Shown here in pieces: positions 22,580 to 35,455 of a stretch of 64,000 bases of DNA; within the stretch, counting starts at the first letter, position 1; each line of letters begins with the position of its first letter. The DNA is from Anisus vortex (taxonomy: Eukaryota; Mollusca; Gastropoda; Planorbidae). The stretch spans positions 18,275,538-18,339,537 of the forward strand of contig OX421494.1 of assembly GCA_949126835.1 (NCBI GenBank), given 5' to 3'. Under the pieces are notes generated by a model. The model searched no databases. It was not told the origin of the DNA and was given only the letters and a program-made list of their open reading frames with translations. A program made the position numbers and the translations under genes.

Positions 22580-23153
22580 GACATGTCTTAAATATTATGC
22601 ATGCATGGTGAACCTAAAAGTTCATAGTGTACCAACATTTCCGGTCCTATTCGTTCATTTACTAACACATTTATTGCGCGGAAGAAAAGTTGTAGGGGAT
22701 ACTATTTTATTTCTTTTCCAAAAGATGTTGCCAAAGAAAACGAAGGATTGTGAATGTCAAACGTGAAGAATCACCTATTTTTATTCCAATCTTATTGCTT
22801 AACGCAAAAGAATTTTCATTTAATTTTGTGTTTTTAATGTATCTATGGATTATGTCTTTTGATAGCCAAGAACCGCTACTCTTTACTTTATTTTCTTAAG
22901 CAAACTAAATTTAACTTAACGCGACTAACACTTCGAATATTAATTATCGCATACTTACTTTGGATTTAAAAACGGATTCCTTATAACTAATCTTGTAGCC
23001 TTTATATATTTGTAAAAGTCCAGAGCTGGCTGTCAAGGTTGAAATAAATTGTCAAACACCAACAAAAGTATGTTTTGTGTTGACGGTAATAAACGGTAGG
23101 TTTATAAACGCGGGATAAACCTATCGAAAAGTCACTCCTTATTAAGACTTGTC
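22580..23153 (-). mobile_element. THAP-type MITE family, copy E
   Basis: The ends GACATGTCTTAA (22580) and TTAAGACTTGTC (23153) are inverted repeats. Same orientation as copy D and 574 bp long. The internal THAP-like segment is present but disrupted (TTCCAAAAGATGTTGCC is recognisable near 22720). More diverged from A/B than these are from each other. Confidence 0.8.
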
Positions 23154-23830
23154 AATTATCAACACTAAATTTACTATTTCGGATTTAGTAGTTTCTGGTT
23201 TTTTTAAAGGTAAAAAAAATTTTTTTAATGAATCAAACTGTTTATAAATTTGTTAGTAGAAAAAAAAAGCCATGGCTGGTGCAGAAACTTTTTCCAGTGG
23301 GGGTTGAACTTTCGCGTGACAAACATTTACCAAATATTTTGCAAATTTAGTACCTATTTAAAAAAAAAATTTCAAAAAATATTTTTCAAAAGTTCCAGGT
23401 AGGGCTTAGCCCCCCTCAGCCCTTCCTGTTGATTCGCCCCTGGGCTGTATGCTTATATTATTCTTTGCGAAACTAGTCTACTGGGTTTAGGGTGTCCGTC
23501 GGTAGGCTAAGAACACAAACTGTGAAAGGGTCACTGAATTATTAGACAGCCTACATACCTAAAAAACAAACATTAAGCTAAGTGCTATTAGATAACTCGC
23601 CTGTATGCTTACCGAAACTTCTATCGGCACATTCTATGGGATCAGACGTTGGCTAATTAACAGTGTATTTGAAGTTAATTTGAACCCCCATAGAATATAG
23701 CATATTAATAATATCACATTAGATATTCATTATCTATCTATTACATATATTACACTCACAATCTATTACGACGTTCACATAACCATAAGAATAAAAATAT
23801 TGCTCTTTTTCCATGTGCAAGAACCAATTC
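23154..23830. other. Intergenic DNA with a possible transposon remnant
   Basis: No gene is recognised. The stretch 23265-23445, ending GATTCGCCCCTGGG, resembles the end of a hAT-type element, but a matching second end and target duplication were not found. Confidence 0.3.
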
Positions 23831-24010
23831 ATATAAGTTATCTTTCTTCCCGAGTGGCATACGGGCATGGATTAGGTTGCTTGAATAAACCAGAAAAACT
23901 ATATTAATTGACATCATTTAAAACACTATTTAAAATGCAAGACTAGACTCAAAACACGGATAAGCGTAAGACGAAATAATCTTCTATATAGAACGAGCGC
24001 CTGTATCATA
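23831..24010 (+). mobile_element. Non-LTR retrotransposon 3' end, copy 1
   Basis: The frame-encoded SFFPSGIRAW is the C-terminal signature of CR1/Jockey-like reverse-transcriptase polyproteins. A 3' untranslated block with GACTAGACTC, AATAATCTTCTATATAGAA and GAGCGCCTGTA follows and is shared with copies at 36106, 37534, 42055, 50047, 54003 and 59813. Severely 5'-truncated, as is usual for LINE insertions. Confidence 0.75.
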
Positions 24011-24691
24011 AATGATATCAAAATGACTACTGTGGTCTAGCAGTGAATCGTCGAGGTGGTTGTAATTATGAATGCTTCTAAATCAAATCCTAATGAATGT
24101 GTTGTGTTTATAAATGCTTTTGTCTCCCTTGCTTAGAAGGATATTGTACTGTTCATTCAATCCTTTTGACTGTTGCGTTCACTAAAATATCTAAACAAGC
24201 CTTCTAAACTTAAAAAAAAAAAAAATTCAACAAAATTATAAGCTGAGGCAACTTTTTTTTCACTACACGAGATTTTAAATTGTACACGGTTTCGGTGTGG
24301 TAGAATCCATTGTGTAGACTTGGCGAAATGGAATTGTCACAAGCAGATGTTCTGACTGAAAGTCTTACTCGGAATTCGTAATTTGCTCACTCTTATAATG
24401 GCCAGACCTACGCGTCGGTTGCTTCTTGATACTCATTGGACTTAATGACCAACCAAATCAGTAGAAGGTATGAAGGAAGGGGCTAATCTAGATATTTTAA
24501 CGAAAGGACAATCAGCAGAGTAAAAGGCTGAGTATTTTAACAATAGATTGTATACATTAGTTTATTGTTAAGATATTGAAACAGTAGCGAGCTGACACAG
24601 CTATAGAAGAAATTAACAAAGTGGATAAGCTAAAGAAGAAAGTAAGAAGCAGTAATACATCATTATTCACAGCATAGCCATATTCTTTCTT
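24011..24691. other. Intergenic DNA
   Basis: No gene, RNA or repeat recognised. Confidence 0.4.
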
Positions 24692-25211
24692 TTACGATCT
24701 ACGTAGATCTTTAAGCCACGACCATATTTCTGTTAGACTTACGTAGATCTATAAGCCACGACCATATTTCTGTTACGACATACGTAGATCTATAAGCCAC
24801 GAACATATTTCTGTTACGACCTACGTAGATCTATAATCGACGACCATATTTCTGTTACGACCTACGTAGATCTATAAGCCACGAACATATTTCTGTTACG
24901 ACCTACGTAGATCTTTAAGCCACGACCATATTTCTGTTACGACCTACGGAGATCTTTAAGCCACGACCATATTTCTGTTACGACCTACGTAGATCTTTAA
25001 GCCACGACCATATTTCTGTTACGACCTACGGAGATCTTTAAGCCACGACCATATTTCTGTTACGACCTACGTAGATCTATAAGCCACGACCATATTTCTG
25101 TTACGACCTACGTAGATCTATAATCCACGACCATATTTCTGTTACGACCTACGTAGATCTTTAAGCCACGACCATATTTCTGTTACGACCTACGGAGATC
25201 TTTAAGCCACC
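24692..25211. repeat. 41-bp minisatellite, about 12-13 copies
   Basis: The unit contains CGACCTACGTAGATCTATAA followed by GCCACGACCATATTTCTGTT. The main variants are TACGTA versus TACGGA and CTATAA versus CTTTAA, which alternate along the array. Each unit carries the palindromes TACGTA and AGATCT. No unique spacers, so this is not a CRISPR-like array. Confidence 0.95.
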
Positions 25212-25641
25212 ACCTTCTCTCTTATTATGTTAGTTTTTCTCTAACTTCCTTTTTTTTCACATTCTGCTTTGGGAGTTTTCTTTTAATGTAAGCTTTCATT
25301 ATATTTTCATTTGATGATGTCTAGCGTTTATAAACTTTTTTTTTAATTTCTAGCTTTCATAATAATTTTGTTCATCACCTTGTTCTTTAAACAAACAAAC
25401 AAAAATGTCTTTTTACGACAATTACTTTTTCAATTTGCTAATCATCTAAAAGTTTTCTTGCTTTAGATGTTGTTATTTTTATAGTATATATTATATTAAA
25501 ACAGAAGAGAAAAGAAACCAACAAACAAGGGAAGTTATCTCATTGATTCATATGTTTCAGACATTGGGACGTGCTGGTCTTACAACGCTGCCAATTTACT
25601 TTCAACCGATATGGAGAAGAAAAAAAAACGATGGGGATGTA
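25212..25641. other. AT-rich spacer
   Basis: No recognised feature. Confidence 0.4.
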
Positions 25642-25735
25642 GTGAGCTTGGATGGGGTGCCACGGAGTAGGGTGAGCTTGGATGGGGTGCCACGGAGTAG
25701 GGAGTGAGCTTGGATGGGGTGCTACAGAGTCTCAA
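25642..25735. repeat. 30-32-bp tandem repeat, 3 copies
   Basis: Three copies of GTGAGCTTGGATGGGGTGCC-containing units begin at 25642, 25672 and 25704. They differ by one or two bases and a two-base length difference. Confidence 0.9.
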
Positions 25736-26435
25736 GCGTGTAGGTTGTGTTGAGAATTCAATTCGCCAAGACCTTTTATCTCCCTTGTAGTTTATACTAT
25801 GTTTTTTTTTTATATCAGTTGTTTTCCCTTTTTATTTTCACGACTCTAAGCGGCCAAGAAGGTAGATTTAGTCAGTCAGATTCTGGCTTTTTTGTGAGAT
25901 ACATAGTTGGATATCATTCTCATTTTTTGTGTGTGTATGAATACAAATGAAGCACTACCGAATGCTTTTATAACTAAGCAGCTCTTTAGGCCATATTATG
26001 TACATAATAGGAGCGGTCAAGAGGTATCGAGTTGCAGGGATGTTAATCAAGAATTCATACACAGGGATTAGTTAATGGGGTACCCCGGCTCTGGCACCCT
26101 TGTTACGCGGCACGCCCTAACGGTGTGGCTAGTCTCGGATTAGAGCATGGTATGTGCCCCCACCCCACCCCACTTAACCGCCCCCTTTTTCATCGTTACG
26201 CCCCTGACTTAAAAGCCTAAATGTTCATTCATTTTGTTGTTTTTGTTATTTTTAGACACATATGATCTGGTGGTTACTTGAGATCAGCTCGAGACTGACA
26301 ACTGTCATGGCCTACTCGAAACGAGGTCAAGATTTCCGAAGTATAAATGGTGAATAAGTTCAGATTTGACGGCCACATTATCTTCGTAGTGGGTCGTGGG
26401 CGCGATCTACATCACATGACCGTAACAAAAATGTA
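25736..26435. other. Intergenic DNA
   Basis: No gene is recognised. CGTTACGCCCCTG ending at about 26203 looks like a hAT-type terminus in a C-rich context, without a confirmed partner. Confidence 0.35.
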
Positions 26436-26439
26436 TTAA

Positions 26440-26514
26440 CCTTTTAATCTTAACTTTTGTATTAATTAATGAGTATGTACTGAGTAAAGTATTATACCAC
26501 AAGACACTAATGGG
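26440..26514. mobile_element. Possible piggyBac-like MITE (75 bp)
   Basis: Flanked on both sides by TTAA (26436-26439 and 26515-26518). The ends CCTTTTAATC and, reverse-complemented, CCCATTAGTG are only partly matched. The TTAA flanks and CC start fit piggyBac-type miniature elements, as at 47793 and 48785, but this is the weakest of the three. Confidence 0.4.
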
Positions 26515-26639
26515 TTAAAATCTATAGAAAATAGAGATGAAAAAAACCCATTTCATTTTTCTTTATGTAATGACTCATTTATAGATCTCTATAAATATAC
26601 TCTCTACCAGAGTCGTCGAGTGTTTCTTGCAGAACACGA

Positions 26640-26950
26640 AACTAAAGAGTATGTCTGGGATAGAATATTGCCAATAGCGGGCCCTCAAGAAACCAAGCTG
26701 CGCAAGCTGACATGGTTCGGTCATTAGTTGCGGCATAATAACCTGCCGAAGACCATCCTCCAATGCACAAATAGATGGTGGTCGTCGGAAAGGCTGCCAG
26801 TGGAGATGCTGGTTCGACAATATAAAATATTGGACAGGGCTGCAAATGTCTGAACAACTATTGAAAGCCGCAAAAATTGAAAGAGATGACTGTTGAGTTG
26901 TCCCCCCCCCCCCCCCCAACGACCATAACGGTTAATGGTTAGATGATGAC
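26640..26950 (+). pseudogene. Non-LTR retrotransposon polyprotein C-terminus (second LINE family)
   Basis: The plus strand reads, across small frameshifts, ETKLRKLTWFGH, then LPKTILQCT, then GRRKGCQWRCWFDNIKYWTG and LLKAAKIERDD. This is the conserved tail of a widespread endonuclease/reverse-transcriptase LINE class (pattern WFGH...LPKTILQ...GRR.GR...W.DNI..WTG...LL.AA..R). A 3' run of GATGATGACGATGACC follows near 26941 as a simple tail. A C16-17 run (about 26902-26918) has expanded at the codon block after the coding tail. In-frame stops make it a relic. Confidence 0.72.
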
Positions 26951-28140
26951 GATGACCCGGGTTGTATTGAGCTAGGGAAAATCAACAACACTGATACATA
27001 CTTTAAAATTCAAAACCTTCATCGAAATTCAAACAATGACTAAAAGTGATCAGCATTTTAGGCGATGCTGATCCTGAAGTAACGTCTGTGTGTCTGTGAA
27101 TCTAAATGTGAATTTCAATGTAAGATAAAATAATGTGTAGGGCAATACAGTAATAAATATTGTTCAGTGCAATAAAAACAGAAAGCCACAATAAGTCTCT
27201 CACACGCATGCACGCAAACACACACAAATACGCACAAAGCGGAAAAAAAAGAGATGGTGATATTTTGCAGTTCTAGCTTCTAACTAGATGTTCCCTTTTT
27301 TTTTTGGTTCGAATCGTTCCAAAATGTGTCCAGTTCTACCCCCCCCCCCTTTTTTTTCCACACACACACACGCACACACACATAAAACACACACACAACA
27401 CACTCATCTTGTACGTTCTAAAAAAAGCTTCTTAAAATACAAACTAACGTATTCTACAGAACACACATTTTTTTCTTTCGATCAATGATTGATTGTCTCT
27501 ACGTTGAACTCATTAGGCCTACATTTAAAACAGTTATCTTCGAATCGTTAATCAACATTTTCTCTGAGTTAATCCAGGAGGGCGGTTAGAAAAGAATAAT
27601 CCACAAGATAATAGGCGTCTTTGGAAATCATCTCAGAATATGTGACTGCTGGGTAGGAGGGAGGAGAAGTGTTGGTATTATTTTATACAAAGGAAGATTT
27701 TAAAGGAGGTCTATATAGTTTAATTAAAATATCAGGGAATAGGAGGGGGGGGGGTCTACCCTTTACCCATTATCTCCTCGCATACTCCACGCAACAAAAC
27801 AGCAATATCTCCAGCAATAGAACATTTCTTCAAATCTTGCATCACAGTTTGAATTATTTTTTTTGACCAACAATTTTGTTTTTATAATATTTGTTTTTTA
27901 TTCTAGGTTTATGAACATTATTTTCTGTATAATATTTGTCCTTCATTCTATATTTCTGAACATTATATTTCTGTATAATAATAGTTTTATATTTCTAAAC
28001 ATTTTTTTCTGTATAATAATTGTTGTATAGTCTAATTGTGGCCATTTTTATATATATTTAAAACGGGAAAAGCAATCACAATTATTGTTTTAATTTCATT
28101 TATTGGGTGAGAGAGAGAGGGTGGGAAAGACAAGGGGAGA
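26951..28140. other. Intergenic DNA with simple repeats
   Basis: Contains C- and CA-rich runs (27338-27410) and about three degenerate ~50-bp repeats with GAACATTATTTTCTGTATAA-like cores (27890-28025). No gene is recognised. Confidence 0.5.
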
Positions 28141-28520
28141 GAAATACAAGGGGGGGGGGAAGAAATTGAGTTGGTGTTAGATTCAGAAACTTAGAGTGTT
28201 AGAGAGATAGGGACACAGAAAGAGGGACAGACAAAGAGACAGACGGGGGCAACATAGAGCGTCAGAGATAGAGAGAGACAATGATGAGAGAGACGGATAG
28301 ACAATAAGAGAGAATATGCGACAGAGAGAGAGAGAGAGAGAGAGTCCAGGACAGAGGGACAGAGTGAGATACAGAGAGAGACACACAGAGAAAGACAGAT
28401 ACAGAGAGAGGGGTACAAAAAGACTGAGCGAGAGACACAGAGAGAGACAGAAAAAGACAAAGAGAGAGAAAAGCACCTAGAGACAGAGATAGAGAGACAA
28501 CTAAAAGAGAGATTAGATTG
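28100..28520. repeat. GA-rich (AGAGAGAC)n low-complexity block
   Basis: About 400 bp of purine-rich AGAGAGAC/ACAGAG sequence. On the minus strand it opens long Leu/Ser-rich frames (to 28808) that mimic membrane proteins. They are composition artefacts and are not annotated as genes. Confidence 0.9.
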
Positions 28521-29687
28521 AGAAATAGTCCTTCGCTTAAAGTAAATCAATACAATTTTAAACTGTTTTACTGCCATATTCTCCCCCCCCCCAATGCACC
28601 CCCCCCCCCACACCATCTTTGCATTGAATGTATCAGCACAACTCCTTACAAAATTTATTGATTTCTTCATATTTTGTTTTAATACCCATAAACCCGGCCA
28701 ACCAACCCCGGCCAACCAAAGACATTTATGAGTGGCAACCCTTTGTGTAAAACAATCCCCCTCCCCCATCCCTCCCCTACTTTCTCTCTGTGAAGCAGAG
28801 AAATACATTAGAAATTTATTAATTAAATGAACACATTATTGGCAATAATTCTTTTCTTCTTTTTTCAACTTTATTTTGAAATCTTTTTTTCTTAAATGAA
28901 CAAATTTTAAAATTGTTTGGGTGATGGTAGGTGGGGCGGTGGGGGGTCTGAAAATTAAATTCGTCGTTGGCTGAAAACCCTTGTGGGCGTTTCCCTGACG
29001 GTTTAGTAAGTGTGTGTGTGTATGTTTGTGTATGTATGTGTGAGCGTGTGTACGTGTGTGTGTATGTGTGTGTGATGGGATTTCGATGTGTAAGTGAGAA
29101 GATGCTAAAATTTAGAGAATATGAAAAGCTGCGTCTGCCAGTGAAAATATTCAAATGTGACAAAGCTTGGTTAACAACAAATATCGAAAAAGAAGCAAAG
29201 AAATTCGAGAAATTCAACTCGTTACTGTTTAAACTCGAATAGATAGATAGATAGTTAATGATTGTAGACCTTTATTACTTGTGCTAGCCTTCCAGCCTTA
29301 AGGTTATTACTAATGTTCATATAACATGCAATACATACAATTGACAGAAAAACTGTATCAACCTTGTATATTGACTTTAAGCTTTCAGAGTTTGAGCTCT
29401 ATATAATATAATATATTAATACATAAATATAGATAGATACATATTTATATAGATAGAGAATTAACTGAATATATGGAATGCTAGCTTGATAGATGGATAG
29501 CTGTATAGGAGGATAGAAAGATTCATAGATGGATAGGATTGATAGGTGGATTGAAAGATGGATAAATAGAAAGAAAAGAAAAGGCGAGCGAAGAATAATA
29601 TCGCTATGCTTGAGCATATTTTACAATTATAAAACATTTAATAATAAATATCAATAATGACGAAACTGCTGAAGAAATATCACTCAA
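28521..29687. other. Intergenic DNA with simple repeats
   Basis: Includes C runs (28583-28610), a TG-rich run (29008-29075), a (GATA) run (29240-29252) and a degenerate GATA/GATG-rich patch (about 29430-29570). No gene is recognised. Confidence 0.5.
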
Positions 29688-30130
29688 TAATATATTTATA
29701 CAAGCTACATTGCCCGGCGTTGCCCGGGTGAATAAAAAATAGGACTGTATAACTAGCATAAGGTGCAGATAAAAAATTTATAAACTACAATAAAAAGGCT
29801 ATAAATCTAATATTTAAATTATTATTTTTTTACTGAAGACTTTTAGGAAAGTAATTTAAAATAAATATTGTAATCCAGTAAAAGAAATAGGCAAGTATTT
29901 TTTATTTACAATGTCTTTTGTTTTTAAATTTGAAAAATTTTTTTTGAAAAAAAGGTAGACCTATAGATGTCTAGTCTAACTGGAGAATCGAAACCGGGAT
30001 GTGAAAAATTATTAGACAGTATATATGCCTAGGCCTAAATAGGTCAGTGACACAAACTCACGTGTTTTCAAATTGACCAATAGGGATCCGTGGGGACACA
30101 AACACGATCTTTTTATATATATAGATAAGT
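29688..30130. mobile_element. Possible transposon remnant with GCCCGGCGTTGCCCGGG motif
   Basis: The segment opens with TATATTTATACAAGCTACAT followed by TGCCCGGCGTTGCCCGGG (an unusual GC-rich imperfect palindrome in AT-rich DNA). It closes with ATCTTTTTATATATATAGAT about 440 bp later. The A/T-rich ends look like weak inverted repeats. I could not assign a superfamily and no second copy is present here. Confidence 0.3.
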
Positions 30131-31453
30131 ATGTACCTCTCAGAGTCGACAACTAATTTTAAAAGTGTTATTTCAATACATATAATGAATGTTCATTTTA
30201 CTCTGTTCTCTGTGCCTTACCATCATATTGAAAAGTCGATTCTGTGACAGAAATTTCTTCTCTTACGTTCACCGGAACTTTGTTGTCCGGAAAATCAAAT
30301 ATGTAAATGCATGCAATATATCTACATAACAGAGATAAACACACCAACTTTCAATAATATAGGTCTGTTGCACTTTTTAATACACTACCCCAGCTATAAT
30401 GCCATGACGTAGGATGACGACTCTAAGACGGTAATTTGCTGAGGATCAGTGGGTATTGTCTGCAGAGACAATCAATATTACGTACACGTAACGTAGATTT
30501 CTTCGTAAATAAGATTACACAATCAATATTACGTATACATCTTTGTACAGAAGACGACACAATTAGTAGTTATATATTTACATTGAGGAATGTTCAGTTT
30601 TGTTCCTGAAATTGCAAAACAAATAAATAATGTATCATTGATTGTAACATTTTGCCCAGAAGTGAATAATGTAGTTTAGAAAAGTCTTTTTTTAGTAGTT
30701 GCAATCTTCTACATGTGTAATGATATTATAACCAGTAATCTTTTCATTTTGCTATATATTTATATTTTAGTATTTATGCTATCTTTGTTGCAGCCCACGT
30801 TTACTTAAATGCACTATTTTAAATACAATCTATAAATGCAAATATTTTTATTACAAGTCGTGTGGAAAATCTAGACTTTAAATTGTAATCAACAAAAAAA
30901 TCCTGGTGCTTTTGTTTTATGCTTAAGAATGTTGGAATTCTACAGTATACCTATATATATATATATTTATATATATTATATAAAGTGGATGTAAATGCAC
31001 CATTTAAAATGTTGTTTCAATGAGTTACTTATATTCTAATTCTATTTTAGGGTTTAGAAACCCAAGCGATGTATGACATAATCAAAGAAACACTAGTCTA
31101 CATTTTTGATTTTTTACAACTGGGTGTCTACTAGAGGCGTCGAAATGCTGCAAAATGCCAAAAATAGTGAACCTAGCAATCAATTGTAAAACTCTCTCTT
31201 TTCTCTCCCTGTCTGCCCTCTCTCTCTCTCTCTCTCTCTCTCTTTGTCTCTGACTTTTTCTTTTTTTTCCTCTCTCTATGCTCTGTTTTTTTTTTGTCTG
31301 TTACATTTCGGCTATCAATTTCCGTCCCACGTGGAAATAAAATAGCAGCTGTCTACTTACAGAGTTGTGGAATGGAGGAAGTGATCAGTAATTACTTCAC
31401 AACCAGACGATACACATACGACACAGAAGATGTCTACTTACAGTGTTGTAGAA
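30131..31453. other. AT-rich intergenic DNA
   Basis: Contains a short duplication of CAATCAATATTACGTA (about 30468 and 30521), a TATATA run (30953-30980) and a (TC)n block (31203-31245). No gene is recognised. Confidence 0.4.
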
Positions 31454-33744
31454 CAGGGGTCGGCAACCTAAGGAACGCAGAGCGATTAGTGGCAAGCTAG
31501 GTATGTCTCAGAAGGACATTTTTACAATGCAAACTATAAAAATGAAAATCACTCTGTATTTCAATTAGTTGAATTTTTGTCAAACAGAAGCTCTCCTGTT
31601 TTCATACCACATCAAGACTGACTGGCTTCATCTTACTACTTCTTAGATCTGGATTTTTTTTCTTTGTAGCGGTATATTAGGTATTATAAAATGCAGCGAG
31701 TTGAATTTTAGACATTAAAAAAATAGCCATGAAAATGTGCCGATTTGCGGAAAAAATATGGAAGGAATCTGCTTAGGAAAGTCATCTGCTGTTCTCAACT
31801 GCTAGGCATTCACTCTAGTTTCCGCTTTTGGTTTACACTTACAGGTGTGAACAGATTTTTATCACACAGCATGAAAGCAGAGTTAAGCATAGGCAAAAGG
31901 GCCACTTATTCTTGAACACTCAGAAGTAACTAATTATGTAGTCATACCCGACATTGAACAATTATTAGCGAAGAGCATTCAAGGAGCTCGTAAATTGATA
32001 GTATTACAAACATCGTTTATAATTAAATGTAAATTATGAGGTCTCTTTAAAGAGGTTGTAATAAATAACTAGTAATATTAATTATGTGTGGGTGACTTAT
32101 TTACTAATTTAAAAAAATATAACTTTTTTTAATAAAACAATAATTCAGACGATACGAATTAAAAATAATTTATTAACTAACTTAATATAATTAATATTAA
32201 ATAAAAATAGAAAACAAAATTACACTCCCTTGAATCCTACAACCGAATTAAAAACCATTTAGTAAGGTGAACACAATAAATACACTCAAGAAAATCTTAT
32301 AACAGAATTAAATATAATGTAGTAAGATGAACACAATAAATACACACACTGCCACTGATTTCAGAATAAAATAATTGAGGATTTTATTTTTTTTTTTGAG
32401 GATCTAAAAATATATAATAAAGTTTAGTACTGCTGCGCGCTACTAGCATAGGCAGACGAATTACTAGCCGATGAAAGGCGAAGGGTATTTTAATTTAAGT
32501 TGTCTAAGAAAATAGGAAAGTATGCCCTAACAGTACTCAGTTTGTCCCCGTCGAAGGCACTTTAATGAGGGCGTCAAAACCCCTAGAGCGGGTCCTGGGC
32601 CTACACTACATGCTAATTAGACTTTTTATACTTGTCTACTTTAATTAAGTTCTATAATTAATTATAAAAAAATGTTATAATTGTTTTATTATTTTAATAA
32701 ATATAAGAGGCTTATAAAGTAGCATTATATTCAATTGTTGGAATTATTAATGTTTCTAAAAATCTCAAGTCGACTTAAACAATACATGCAGGAAATGTTT
32801 ATTTACAACTGTTGAACGTAAATATATTTTATCCCTTTAATTACTAATTGAAATAAATGCCATAATGCAAAAGTTTATATAATAAGGAAATAATAATTAA
32901 TAAGTAATATAAGTTATATTACAAAATATAACTTGTTTGGTACCCCTGGTGTCAAATGTAAATGGGGAAACATTAATTAAAGGGAGATTATTAACCTGTT
33001 TGTATTTTCGTTAATATTTCTAAATGTTTTTTTATTTTTCTTATTTAAAAGATAAATAGCATACTATTATAGCTTTGAAATTATACAATTATTTTTTTTT
33101 TTTAAGTGAAAATATATAAATATTATATGAGTGAAGAATTTATATGTACATTTTTAAACTTTAAACAGTTACTTAACTACCCACGTTGTATGATTACTAA
33201 GTATAATTTACGTTTAACTTAATCTTTTAGTTAGGACCTGAAAAACTAAATATTTACCGTAACGAAAATCTCGACCTGAGATTAAATTATAATGAAAAGT
33301 TTCTCTACATAAAGTGTGAGGCGAAAGGCCCACAGGAGTGGTAGGTAAGGAGTTCGAACGTGCTCCAAGCGCCTCTTAATAAAAATAAAGAATATTTTAG
33401 CAGGTACTAGTATTAAACATGACAACTAAACTAATGTCTTAGACTTTAGACATTAACCATGAGTGTGAAAGTTCGGTAGTGAAATTAGAATTTGCTATAA
33501 GCTTAAATACAAAAAGAAAGATGATAATCACAGCCATGTTCATGTTTTTAAATTAAATATAAAATTCTTAACGATTTTCTCTATAAAATTATTTTGCTTT
33601 TGACCTCGATATTCCTGATACGACGCTGAATAAATTGTCTTATAAAATATATTAAAGCAGGTTGACTTTCAGGCTGTTGGCACGCTGAATGATTTAGAAA
33701 TCATTGAGTTTGGCACATTATTTTCAAAAGATTGCCGACCCATG
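31454..33744 (+). mobile_element. hAT element, 2.3 kb, with perfect 8-bp target duplication
   Basis: It starts CAGGGGTCGGCAACC and ends (reverse complement) CATGGGTCGGCAATC. Perfect duplications TTGTAGAA lie at 31446-31453 and 33745-33752. Its start equals the right end of the 5268-6531 fragment and its far end (GGCACGCTGAATGATTTAGA) equals the 62919 element, so all three are one family. Length suits a once-autonomous element, but the interior is very AT-rich and no transposase frame is recognisable. It also contains a ~62-bp tandem duplication (32220-32343). Confidence 0.92.
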
Positions 33745-33752
33745 TTGTAGAA

Positions 33753-34892
33753 TACACATACAAAGACAACAACAGAAAAATGAACTCTAGATAAATACTC
33801 TAAGTGATATACAGAGAAACGAATATGTTATGTAATGTTTAGTCTATATATCTATGCCAATGTTTGGTCGACATGTTTAGGATAATCTTATGTCGAAATA
33901 TTTATGCTAATGATCAGTCGATATTTTAATGTCATTGTTTAGAAGATATGTTTATCCCAATATTTAGTCGACATGTTTATGACTATATATTATAGTCAGT
34001 GTTCATTCAATATGTTGATTTGATGTGTTTTTTTATATATTCATAACACTGTTATGTTCATAAGTTCATCTGAATGTTTAGTCAATACTTTCAGGTCCAT
34101 ATTTAGTTCACGTGTTCACTTCAACTTCAACAAGAGAAGTTCATTCTGGAAACAATTCCACGCATCAGGCAAGTGAGTCAGAAAGACAAGCAGAAAATCT
34201 GGCATCCAGTCAACGGTCGCTATTCAGCTATCAGGCACGCTATTCATGACCCCGAGGTCAACTGACGTAACACTAAATCTTTATGAAGTCGGCCACAAGC
34301 GTCCACACAAATCGCCACTTGACGAACATTTTATTGGACACCACTAACACTTACCATATCCGATTCCGCGCGTATCGAGAGACACATAAATGGTGTACGT
34401 CTTACGCCACGATACCATTCTATTCATACGATATTTTGTCTATTTCTTACATGCTTTAGGATTGTGTGACCAACACAATGTAAAAAACAAATCTTAACTA
34501 ATCTTATCCTAACTGATACCAGGACCCCTTCAGAGCTGAGATGACATTAGACCCTTTTCGACCCTATGACTATTGAAGCAGCACACCAAACTAACGAAAC
34601 GGGGAACGGGGAGGAGGGGCCTCCTATCCGGTAGCCATGTAAGTTAGGGAGACTCAGAAACATATTTCATAACTGGAAGAAAAAAAAAACAAGGTGTATG
34701 CCGTCGTTGTAAAGGTGTAGCTTCCGGTGTGAACTATATTTGAAAAAAACATAATAATATGAGAAATGATTCAACGCCATTTGGTATGACATGAATAGAA
34801 TCTAGAGAAATATGTATATGTAACCGCACTCTAACGCAAATGAAACAGACAGCCGATGAGAAGCTGTTTGTGACGCGGCATGTCATTTATAT
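33753..34892. other. Intergenic DNA with degenerate repeats
   Basis: From 33838 to about 34110 there are degenerate ~40-bp repeats around TTTAGTCGACATGTTTATG (variants GGTCGACATGTTTAGG, AGTCGATATTTTAATG, AGTCAATACTTTCAGG). The remainder has no recognised content. Confidence 0.55.
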
Positions 34893-35115
34893 GGGGCACG
34901 GTTGACGAGCGGCAGCGCATTCGACTGGGTTCTCCCCGGGTGTCTCTGAGTCTACCCAGCTCTGATGGGTATTTTACACTAGTTGGGGTAAAGTAAAGGC
35001 GGCTGGGCATTGTGCTGCCCCCCCCCCCCCCCCCCCCCCGTATGCCGTGGCCTCGGAAACTGGTGAACTCTGCTTCACCAGCCCTATGATCAGTTTGGTC
35101 CGAAGGGTACTTTAC
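34893..35115 (+). mobile_element. tRNA-derived SINE (family 1), internally deleted
   Basis: The head GGGCACGGTTGACGAGCGGC is present, but the B-box region is deleted (CGACTGGGTTCTCCCCGGG joins A-box side to body). The body continues with CAGCTCTGATGGGTA, AAAGGCGGCTGGGC and TGATCAGTTTGGTCCGAAGG. A run of 22 C (35018-35039) has expanded inside. Without a B box this copy could not be transcribed by the usual promoter. Confidence 0.85.
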
Positions 35116-35455
35116 TATGTCATTTATATAGGTCGGCTACTTTAAGGGAGAGGGGCAAGAGTTTGCGGTCCCTATAAAGGCGAACAAGAACAGTTTGGAT
35201 CGGCGATTTGTCTAATGCTTTTTTAATTGTTTAGTTCTTTTTATTTTTTATTGTATGTTTGTTTGTAGCTGTTTGTGTATAATTTAATAGTTCGTCTTTA
35301 AAGTCTAAAAATGTTTATACATTTTTCGTTTTTATTTCTGTTTTCCTTATTTATTTCACATAGTATAGGCAAACGAAAATCTTGACACTTGCAAAAGATA
35401 ACCGGAGATAAAAGTCGAACTTAGAAAATCAACACAATAATAATATGTTACAATG
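35116..35455. other. AT-rich spacer
   Basis: No recognised feature. Confidence 0.4.

Noticed and set aside
23265..23447. hAT-like end GATTCGCCCCTGGG with a C-rich interior
   Set aside because: Only one candidate end and no flanking duplication. Left as unexplained sequence.
24692..25211. CRISPR-like array (also 36871-37320 and 38627-38936)
   Set aside because: Units are directly abutting with no unique spacers, in a eukaryotic genome with no cas genes.
28191..28808. 205-codon Leu/Ser-rich frame resembling a membrane protein
   Set aside because: It runs through a GA-rich low-complexity block, and the hydrophobic pattern is a translation of (AGAG)n on the other strand.
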